Assembly: GCA_947447525.1 (NCBI GenBank) | Contig: CANFJL010000017.1 | Location: forward strand, 1-40,075 | DNA from: Flavobacteriales bacterium | GTDB taxonomy: Bacteria; Bacteroidota; Bacteroidia; Flavobacteriales_D; Crocinitomicaceae | Direction: 5' to 3' | Length of the DNA: 40,075 nt | The notes under the pieces: model-generated | Told to the model about the DNA's origin: nothing | The model's database searches: none | Seen by the model: the letters and a program-made list of their open reading frames with translations, nothing else | Translations under genes and position numbers: made by a program | Shown here: in pieces, positions 33,740-40,075 of the stretch | How the letters are laid out: every line of letters starts with the position of its first letter | Position numbering within the stretch: position 1 is the stretch's first letter

Positions 33740-34678
33740 ATGAGGGTAGGCATAGATATTTCCGGCGGAGACTTCGCCCCTCTCGCAAACATAAGAGGAG
33801 CAATTCTTGCTAAAAAAACACTCAAAGAAAGTGTTACTATTGTCTTGATTGGAAATCAAGAAGAAATCGCTATTGCCTTAGAATCTGAGAATACAGATCA
33901 GTTACAATTTGAAATTGTACACGCCCCCGATGTCATAACAATGCATGATCACCCAGCCCGAGCTTTTACTCAAAAACCACAAAGCTCTATTTCTGTAGGG
34001 TTTGAAATGTTATCCAAGGGTAAAATAAACGCCTTCGCAAGTACTGGAAACACCGGGGCCATGTTAGTAGGATCGATATACAAAATCAAAAATATTCCCG
34101 GGATTATTCGCCCATGTATCACATCTACTTTACCCGCAATTAATGGAGCTAATACCATTCTTTTGGACGTTGGTTCTAATGCAGACTGTAGAGCAGATGT
34201 TTTATATCAATTCGCTGTTTTAGGTTCTTTATATAGCAAACATGTTCAAGGTGTAAAAAAGCCACGTGTTGCATTATTAAATATCGGAGAAGAAGAGACT
34301 AAGGGAAATTTAGTAACACAAGCGACGTATAAACTAATGGAGGAATCTGAAGAAATTTTCTTTACTGGTAATATAGAAGGCAGAGATATTTTTCAAGGTC
34401 TAGCAGATGTAATCGTTTGTGATGGTTTTACTGGAAATATTGTATTAAAAGAGGCTGAAGGTATTTATACTTTATTGAAGCAAAGGGGAATACAAGATGA
34501 ATATTTTGAACGCTTTAATTATGAAAATTATGGCGGGACACCTATCTTAGGGGTCAAAGGAAATGTAATTATTGGACATGGTATTTCTAATGATATTGCT
34601 GTAAAAAATATGCTTTTACTTGCTTTTGATGTTGCGAAATCTAATCTTTCAAGAAAAATAAATCGAGCATTTAATTAA
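33740..34678 (+). CDS. plsX: Phosphate acyltransferase
   Basis: Makes acyl-phosphate from acyl-ACP at the start of phospholipid synthesis. The 312-residue protein has the N-terminal VGIDISGGDFAPLANIRGA (the family's D-x-x-GGD-x-x-P loop), KGKINAFASTGNTGAMLVGS, LLDVGSNADCRADVLYQFA and VCDGFTGNIVLKEAEG, all typical. It is peripheral to the membrane. It follows rpmF after 15 bases and precedes fabH after 3, a classic lipid-synthesis arrangement. Confidence 0.96.
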   Translation: MRVGIDISGGDFAPLANIRGAILAKKTLKESVTIVLIGNQEEIAIALESENTDQLQFEIVHAPDVITMHDHPARAFTQKPQSSISVGFEMLSKGKINAFASTGNTGAMLVGSIYKIKNIPGIIRPCITSTLPAINGANTILLDVGSNADCRADVLYQFAVLGSLYSKHVQGVKKPRVALLNIGEEETKGNLVTQATYKLMEESEEIFFTGNIEGRDIFQGLADVIVCDGFTGNIVLKEAEGIYTLLKQRGIQDEYFERFNYENYGGTPILGVKGNVIIGHGISNDIAVKNMLLLAFDVAKSNLSRKINRAFN

Positions 34679-34681
34679 TTT

Positions 34682-35671
34682 ATGAAGAAAATATCAGCCG
34701 CTATAACAGGTGTTCATGGTTTTGTTCCAAAGGACATATTAAGTAATGAAGATTTATCTAAAATTGTAGATACCTCTGATGAATGGATATTGTCTAGAAC
34801 CGGAATTAAGGAACGACGCATTATGAAGGACGGAGCTTCTTCTGATATGGCGATGGAAGCGGTAAATGCTCTTTTACGTAAAAAAAATATAGACCCCTTA
34901 GAAATTGAATTGGTTATAGTGGGAACTGTTACTCCTGACTATCCCTTCCCAAGTACTGCCAATGTGCTTTGTGATAAAACTGGTATGAAGAATGCTTGGG
35001 GATTTGATTTAAATGCAGCATGCTCAGGGTTTTTATTTGCACTTTCTACAGGAGCCCAATTTATTGAGACCGGTAAATACAAAAAAGTATTGGTTGTAGG
35101 AGTTGATAAAATGACTTCTATTGTTGATTATCAAGACCGCACAACCTGTGTGATTTTTGGCGATGGTGCCGGTGTAGTGCTTTTAGAACCCAATGAAGAA
35201 GGTTTAGGAATCCAAGATTTTATTCTTAGAAGTGATGGTTCTGGCCGTGAGTTTTTAGTACAGCCAGCAGGCGGTTCGGCTATGCCACCTTCTCATGAAA
35301 CAATTGATCAAAGAATGCATTATGTGAAGCAAGAAGGAAAGCAAGTTTATAAATTTGCTGTTACTAATATGGCTGAGGTTTCTGCTGAAATAATGGAAAA
35401 AAATAATTTAACAAGTGATGATGTTGCCTGGTTAGTTCCTCACCAAGCCAATCTTCGCATTATCGATGCTACTGCAAATCGCATGGGACTTCCTAGCGAA
35501 AAGGTGATGATCAATATTCAAAAATATGGAAATACGACCGCAGGTACTTTACCTTTGTGTTTATGGGACTATGAGAGTCAACTTAAAAAGGGAGACAATA
35601 TAATTCTTTCTGCTTTTGGCGGAGGCTTTACTTGGGGAGCTGTTTATATCAAATGGGCATATAATTCTTAA
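34682..35671 (+). CDS. fabH: 3-oxoacyl-ACP synthase III (KAS III)
   Basis: Condenses acetyl- or branched acyl-CoA with malonyl-ACP to begin fatty-acid synthesis. In the 329-residue product the catalytic triad is complete: Cys114 in [11 protein letters not shown], His254 in VPHQANLRI and Asn284 in KYGNTTAGT. The C-terminus [16 protein letters not shown] is typical. Clustered with plsX and accBC, which supply or use the same substrates. Chain-length preference (straight or branched primers) cannot be read from the sequence. Confidence 0.97.
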   Translation: MKKISAAITGVHGFVPKDILSNEDLSKIVDTSDEWILSRTGIKERRIMKDGASSDMAMEAVNALLRKKNIDPLEIELVIVGTVTPDYPFPSTANVLCDKTGMKNAWGFDLNAACSGFLFALSTGAQFIETGKYKKVLVVGVDKMTSIVDYQDRTTCVIFGDGAGVVLLEPNEEGLGIQDFILRSDGSGREFLVQPAGGSAMPPSHETIDQRMHYVKQEGKQVYKFAVTNMAEVSAEIMEKNNLTSDDVAWLVPHQANLRIIDATANRMGLPSEKVMINIQKYGNTTAGTLPLCLWDYESQLKKGDNIILSAFGGGFTWGAVYIKWAYNS

Positions 35672-35700
35672 TTTAGCAATAATTTTTTAATTAAATAAAA

Positions 35701-36180
35701 ATGAATACAGACGAAATCAGAGAATTAATCAAGCTTGTATCTAAAGCAGGCATTGGTAGAGTGGAAATTGAAAGAGACGGTTTCTACATAAATATTGAAG
35801 GCGGAATGACACACAATGGTGATCAACCCATCTATGTTCAGGCGCCACAAAATCAAGTGATGCAAACACCTGCAGCTGTTGCTCCTCAGGCAGCAATTCC
35901 AGCTCCTGTTGCTGCACCTGCAGCGGTAGAAGAATCTAATGCTGTAGTAATAAAATCTACTATGATCGGTACTTTTTATCGTTCATCAGGTCCTGACAAA
36001 GATGCTTTTGTTTCGGTGGGGTCCATGATTCAAAAAGGCGATAAAATTTGTATCATCGAAGCAATGAAATTGTTTAATGAAATTGAAGCTGAAATTTCTG
36101 GTAAAATTGTAAAAATATTGGTTGACGACGCTTCTCCTGTAGAATATGATCAACCCCTATTTCTTGTTGAGCCAGCATAA
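35701..36180 (+). CDS. accB: Biotin carboxyl carrier protein of acetyl-CoA carboxylase
   Basis: A 159-residue carrier. The N-terminal part ([25 protein letters not shown] in outline) is typical of AccB, followed by an Ala/Pro-rich linker (about 55-82) and the biotinyl domain with the thumb-containing [19 protein letters not shown] and the modified Lys123 in [12 protein letters not shown]. It starts 29 bases after fabH and ends 20 before accC. The carboxyltransferase genes accA and accD are not in this window. Confidence 0.97.
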   Translation: MNTDEIRELIKLVSKAGIGRVEIERDGFYINIEGGMTHNGDQPIYVQAPQNQVMQTPAAVAPQAAIPAPVAAPAAVEESNAVVIKSTMIGTFYRSSGPDKDAFVSVGSMIQKGDKICIIEAMKLFNEIEAEISGKIVKILVDDASPVEYDQPLFLVEPA

Positions 36181-36200
36181 TTTACCACAAAACTTTTACA

Positions 36201-37535
36201 ATGTTCAAAAAAATATTAATTGCCAATAGAGGTGAAATTGCCATGCGAATTATTCGCACCTGTAAAGAAATGGGAATTAAAACCGTTGCTGTTTATTCAA
36301 CAGCAGACAAAGATAGTTTGCCCGTTAGATTTGCAGATGAAGCGGTTTGTATTGGACCACCAGTTTCTTCTAAATCATATCTTTCAATACCCAATATTAT
36401 TGCTGCGGCTGAAATTACAAATGCAGATGCAATTCATCCAGGATATGGTTTCCTTTCTGAAAATGAAAAATTTTCAAAGGTGTGTCAAGAGCATGGGATT
36501 AAATTTATAGGCGCCTTACCAGAACAAATTGCCGGAATGGGAGATAAAGCAACTGCAAAAGCAACAATGATTAGTGCAGGTGTTCCTTGTATTCCCGGAT
36601 CTGTCGGCTTGCTAAAGGATGTTAAGGATGCTATTGCAAATGCAAAAGTTGTTAAATATCCAGTAATTCTAAAAGCTACAGCCGGAGGAGGTGGAAAAGG
36701 AATGCGTATTGTTTGGAAAGAGGAGGATATTCAAGATGCTTGGGACTCTGCAAGACAAGAAGCAAAAGCTGCCTTCGGAAATGATGGGATTTACATGGAA
36801 AAATATATTGAGGAGCCAAGACATATTGAAATACAAATTGCTGGCGACCAATATGGAAATGCTTGTCATTTATCAGAAAGAGATTGTTCCATTCAAAGAC
36901 GCCATCAAAAACTAGTGGAAGAAACTCCTTCACCATTTATGACGCCCGAATTGCGTGAAAAAATGGGAGAAGCTGCCATTAGAGCTGCCAAAGCAGTTAA
37001 GTACGAAGGTGTTGGAACTGTTGAGTTTTTAGTAGATAAAAACAGAGATTTTTATTTCATGGAAATGAACACTCGTATTCAGGTTGAGCATACTATTACT
37101 GAAGAGGTAATTAATTATGATTTAGTAAAAGAGCAAATTAAACTAGCTGCAGGCGAAAAAATTTCCGGTAAAAATCATTTCCCATTACTACATGCGATTC
37201 AATGTCGCATCAATGCGGAAGATCCTTACAATGATTTTAGACCAAGCCCTGGAAAAATAACACAATACCATTCTCCAGGTGGACATGGTGTGAGAATTGA
37301 TACACATGTTTATGCTGGTTATACTATTCCATCGAATTATGATTCTATGATTTCAAAATTAATCGTAGTAGCACAAACTCGTGAGGAAGCAATTTTAAAA
37401 ATGAAACGCGCACTTGATGAATACATAATTGAAGGCGTGAAAACTACCATTCCTTTCCATCAAAAATTGATGATGGATAAAGATTTTAGGTCTGGTAATT
37501 TTACTACAAAATTCATGGAAACATTCGAAATGTAA
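36201..37535 (+). CDS. accC: Biotin carboxylase subunit of acetyl-CoA carboxylase
   Basis: ATP-dependent carboxylation of biotin on AccB. The 444-residue ATP-grasp enzyme has [22 protein letters not shown] at its start in outline, the glycine-rich ATP loop [14 protein letters not shown], the [13 protein letters not shown] strand, [12 protein letters not shown], and the catalytic [15 protein letters not shown]. Length is normal. It is the last gene of the operon; a strong terminator follows 24 bases after its stop. Confidence 0.97.
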   Translation: MFKKILIANRGEIAMRIIRTCKEMGIKTVAVYSTADKDSLPVRFADEAVCIGPPVSSKSYLSIPNIIAAAEITNADAIHPGYGFLSENEKFSKVCQEHGIKFIGALPEQIAGMGDKATAKATMISAGVPCIPGSVGLLKDVKDAIANAKVVKYPVILKATAGGGGKGMRIVWKEEDIQDAWDSARQEAKAAFGNDGIYMEKYIEEPRHIEIQIAGDQYGNACHLSERDCSIQRRHQKLVEETPSPFMTPELREKMGEAAIRAAKAVKYEGVGTVEFLVDKNRDFYFMEMNTRIQVEHTITEEVINYDLVKEQIKLAAGEKISGKNHFPLLHAIQCRINAEDPYNDFRPSPGKITQYHSPGGHGVRIDTHVYAGYTIPSNYDSMISKLIVVAQTREEAILKMKRALDEYIIEGVKTTIPFHQKLMMDKDFRSGNFTTKFMETFEM

Positions 37536-37558
37536 TTCAAACAGTAGGTTTGTTCATT

Positions 37559-37587
37559 TAGCCGGAGTTTTTCCGGCTTTTTTTTTA
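37559..37587 (+). terminator. Rho-independent terminator after accC
   Basis: GCCGGA (37561-37566) and TCCGGC (37572-37577) form a perfect stem with a 5-base loop, extended by an A-T pair, and are followed by nine T residues (37578-37586). This is the strongest terminator in the window and closes the DUF177-accC operon. Confidence 0.92.
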
Positions 37588-37688
37588 TCTTCAACTTTGT
37601 AAATTAGGCAACTATGCCTTGTTTTTTCGTCTAGTATTTGTTAGATTTAACTCATTATTTGGCGAAAAGAATTTTTTTATAAGTGTAA

Positions 37689-40075
37689 ATGAAGAAACTT
37701 TTACTTTTATTTATTATTTTTTTATCAAGTTTTAGTCAGCTATCTGCACAGTTTTGCCTTGCCCCAACTTCTACTTTGGCAATTGTCCCAAATGGAACAA
37801 TTCAATATACACCCTATTACACCACAGGGGCTAGAGTTTTCTCGTTTACCGGAACAGCAGGCTGCGTTTATACTTTTTCTACCTGTGGACAAAGTACCAT
37901 AGATACTTACCTTAGGCTACATAATTCTGCATTAACCTTAATAGCAGCTGCTGACGATCAATGTGCCTTACAGTCCAATTTGGTTTGGACCTGCCCGGCT
38001 AATGGCACCTATTACATGCACCTTTCCACTTTCGTATGTAGTCCATTATACCTTTCAACTCGAATGAGTTATACTATGTCATGTCCAACGCCTTGTACAC
38101 AAACTAGTGTTACATTAAATATGTTTGATTCTTTTGGTGATGGTTGGAATGGAGCCGTTTATACATTGACTAATTCAGCGGGTGCGGCTGTTGCATCGGG
38201 GACACTTCCCACAGGTTCTTTTGGTACGGCTGTACTTTGTTTGGCACCTGGATGTTATTATATGAATGTAACAGCCGGTTCATGGTCTTATGAATGTTCA
38301 TGGAATATGACTGTAGCTGGGGGAACCGTGGCTTCTGGCGGCGCTCCCGCCACAAATATTGTTGTCCCTGTGGGTGTTTCATCTTGCACGGTCCCCAATC
38401 CCCCCACCTCTATAACCGCAACAGCACAAACAATTTGTCTCGGAGGCTCTACTACATTAACAGCTAATGGAGCAGTTGGAACAGTTTATTGGTTCGCTGG
38501 AGGCTGCAATACGACAGGTCAAATAGGAACTGGTAATACCATTACAGTTAGCCCAACGGTTACAACTACCTATTATGCGAGAAATTTTCAAAATGGTAAT
38601 TTTAGTAATACATGTGCTTCTTACACGGTTATAGTCAATAATGCTACCACCCCAACCTTTAATGCATTGCCTAATATTTGCAGTGGCACCACAGCTCCGG
38701 CGTTGTCTTCCTCTTCTGTAAATTCAATTAATGGAACATGGAATCCCGCCAATATTTCTACCGTTGCGGCAGGGACTACTAATTATGTATTCACACCAAA
38801 CGCAGGACAGTGTGCTGTAGCAGCAACCGTTGCCGTTACCGTTAATCCAAGTCCAACTATGGCTATTACGCCCACTCCAGCTGGTTGTGCGACAGTATCC
38901 AACGGAGCTCTTAATGTTACAGCAACAGGTGGATTGGCAGCTTATAATGTTAGTTGGACGGGAACAAGTTCAGGAAATCCGGCAGGAACAGAAATAGCCG
39001 CTAGTGGAGGGTCTTATGCTATTAGCAACCTTTCCGCAGGTACTTATAATGTCACTGTAGCTGGGTCAAATTCATGTCAAGCAACAGCAAGTGCAACGAT
39101 AAGTTCTTTACCTGCAATTATTACAACAGCCACTCCTGCTCCCGTGACTTGCAATGGCTTAAGTAATGGCTCTATTTTGCTTAGTGCTACAAATGGTACT
39201 GCGCCATATAATGTTAGTTGGACGGGACCAAGTTCAGGTAATCCAAGCGGAACAGAAATTGCTTCTGCAGGAGCCTCCTATTCAATACCTGCTCTTGCAG
39301 CAGGGGTTTATTCCATTACCGTAACAGATGCAGTTGGTTGTACAAGCACAATATCTGCAACCGTTTCTCAACCTACATCCTTATCCTCAACTACTTCTCA
39401 AGTTAATGTTTTATGTTTTGGAAATAGTTCTGCAAGTATTAACCTCACACCAACAGGTGGAACAGCACCTTACACTTATTTATGGAGCAATAATGCAACG
39501 ACTGAAGATTTAGCCAATCTCGTTTCGGGAACTTATTCCGTTACCATAACGGATGCCAATGGTTGTACAACTCCTAACTCAGCAACCATTACACAACCAA
39601 CAGCCGCATTAAGTTTAACAGAAACACATACGAATGTCTTGTGTTTTGGAAATACAACAGCCTCAATAAACCTCACTCCAGCGGGCGGTACAGGCCCTTA
39701 CACTTATTTATGGAGTAATACTGCTACTACTGAAGATTTATCAAATGTTGCCTCTGGAACCTATTCAGTTACCACTACGGATGCCAATGGCTGTACAGCA
39801 ACATTGAGTGTAACAATTACACAACCAATTGCTGGTCTAAGTTTAACAGAAACACACACAAATGTCTTGTGTTTTGGAGCTTCAACGGCCTCAATAGATC
39901 AAACAGTAAGTGGTGGAACAGGCCCTTATACTTATTTATGGAGTAATACTGCTACTACCGAAGATATCGCAAATATTGCTTCGGGAACTTATACCGTTAC
40001 CACAACTGATGCTAGTGGTTGTACAGCAACATTGAGTGTAACGATTACACAACCAACGGCCGCATTAAGTTTAAC
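37689..40075 (+). CDS. Large secreted adhesin with SprB repeats (partial, runs off the window)
   Basis: An open frame from the ATG at 37689 continues for 795 codons without a stop and is cut by the window end. A signal peptide ends at about residue 21 (QLSAQ). Then come a beta-sandwich domain (about 22-135), a segment with FDSFGDGWNGAVYTL (about 145-235) seen in many Bacteroidota surface proteins, two Ig/PKD-like regions (about 245-385), and from about 390 a series of SprB-type repeats with paired cysteines (VLCFGN ... DANGC). Proteins of this kind are exported by T9SS, with a sorting domain at the far C-terminus (outside the window), and act as gliding or attachment adhesins. SprB-like function here is inferred from the repeats. 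Confidence 0.92.
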   Translation, partial: MKKLLLLFIIFLSSFSQLSAQFCLAPTSTLAIVPNGTIQYTPYYTTGARVFSFTGTAGCVYTFSTCGQSTIDTYLRLHNSALTLIAAADDQCALQSNLVWTCPANGTYYMHLSTFVCSPLYLSTRMSYTMSCPTPCTQTSVTLNMFDSFGDGWNGAVYTLTNSAGAAVASGTLPTGSFGTAVLCLAPGCYYMNVTAGSWSYECSWNMTVAGGTVASGGAPATNIVVPVGVSSCTVPNPPTSITATAQTICLGGSTTLTANGAVGTVYWFAGGCNTTGQIGTGNTITVSPTVTTTYYARNFQNGNFSNTCASYTVIVNNATTPTFNALPNICSGTTAPALSSSSVNSINGTWNPANISTVAAGTTNYVFTPNAGQCAVAATVAVTVNPSPTMAITPTPAGCATVSNGALNVTATGGLAAYNVSWTGTSSGNPAGTEIAASGGSYAISNLSAGTYNVTVAGSNSCQATASATISSLPAIITTATPAPVTCNGLSNGSILLSATNGTAPYNVSWTGPSSGNPSGTEIASAGASYSIPALAAGVYSITVTDAVGCTSTISATVSQPTSLSSTTSQVNVLCFGNSSASINLTPTGGTAPYTYLWSNNATTEDLANLVSGTYSVTITDANGCTTPNSATITQPTAALSLTETHTNVLCFGNTTASINLTPAGGTGPYTYLWSNTATTEDLSNVASGTYSVTTTDANGCTATLSVTITQPIAGLSLTETHTNVLCFGASTASIDQTVSGGTGPYTYLWSNTATTEDIANIASGTYTVTTTDASGCTATLSVTITQPTAALSL
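38857..39390 (+). repeat. Two long (88-residue, 264-bp) SprB-like repeat units
   Basis: Two units in the adhesin share NVSWTGxSSGNPxGTEIA and a closing GxYxxTV motif. Matching points at 38944 and 39208 are 264 bases apart. They differ from the following shorter units by an insertion around the SSGNPxGTEIA segment. Unit limits are approximate. Confidence 0.75.
39405..40075 (+). repeat. Tandem 228-bp SprB repeat units (third unit cut by window end)
   Basis: Units start at 39405, 39633 and 39861, each 228 bases (76 residues), with the core NVLCFGxxxASI, PYTYLWSNxATTED and SGTYxVTxTDAxGCT. The second and third units are nearly identical at the DNA level over long stretches, which suggests recent duplication or conversion. 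The array continues past the window. Confidence 0.92.

Noticed and set aside
39405..40075. Regular repeats suggesting a CRISPR array
   Set aside because: The 228-bp period is continuous coding sequence with protein-level repeats and no short repeat-spacer structure.

Overview
This 40 kb window is from the chromosome of a member of the Bacteroidota, most likely in the Flavobacteriales. The evidence is AT-rich DNA, several secreted proteins with type IX secretion (T9SS) C-terminal sorting domains, a SprB-repeat adhesin, promoters of the TTTG / TAnnTTTG type, starts without obvious Shine-Dalgarno sequences, and the gene neighbourhoods DUF177-rpmF-plsX-fabH-accB-accC and RNase G next to HU. The genus cannot be named from sequence alone.

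Region 1 (1-11042) is accessory DNA. It is bounded by two 639-bp direct repeats (322-960 and 11043-11681), both corresponding to the 3' part of the type I asparaginase gene ansA. The right copy belongs to an intact ansA; the left is a 5'-truncated remnant. The copies are about 94-95% identical and their differences are mostly synonymous, so the remnant diverged as part of a working gene. This fits integration by recombination at ansA of DNA from a relative. The enclosed 10 kb carries a four-gene signalling cluster (small soluble protein, seven-helix membrane protein, histidine kinase, LuxR-type response regulator; 1481-3930), a secreted M4 metalloprotease overlapping an outer-membrane-barrel-like gene, two further secreted proteins, and a TauE/SafE permease lacking its first helix. 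No integrase or transposase is visible.

Region 2 (11050-37535) is core genome in compact operons: galE-tatD-ansA; a DUF2141 protein; an LpxH-like phosphoesterase with a glycosyltransferase; ileS, a biotinyl carrier protein and ppk1; a secreted superoxide dismutase with an extra C-terminal helical domain; mgtE; lysS; RNase G and recX; a 30-residue basic protein of the mS38/COX24 type (28784-28876); HU; mutY; an M17 aminopeptidase with pdxA; and a DUF177-rpmF-plsX-fabH-accB-accC operon that ties ribosome assembly to the start of fatty-acid synthesis and ends at a strong terminator.

Region 3 (37689 to the window end) is the first 795 codons of a large secreted, repeat-rich adhesin of the SprB type that continues beyond the window.

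The best candidates for something undescribed are the four-gene signalling module in the island, the superoxide dismutase fusion, and the homeologous-repeat architecture of the island. No tRNA, rRNA or CRISPR array was found.
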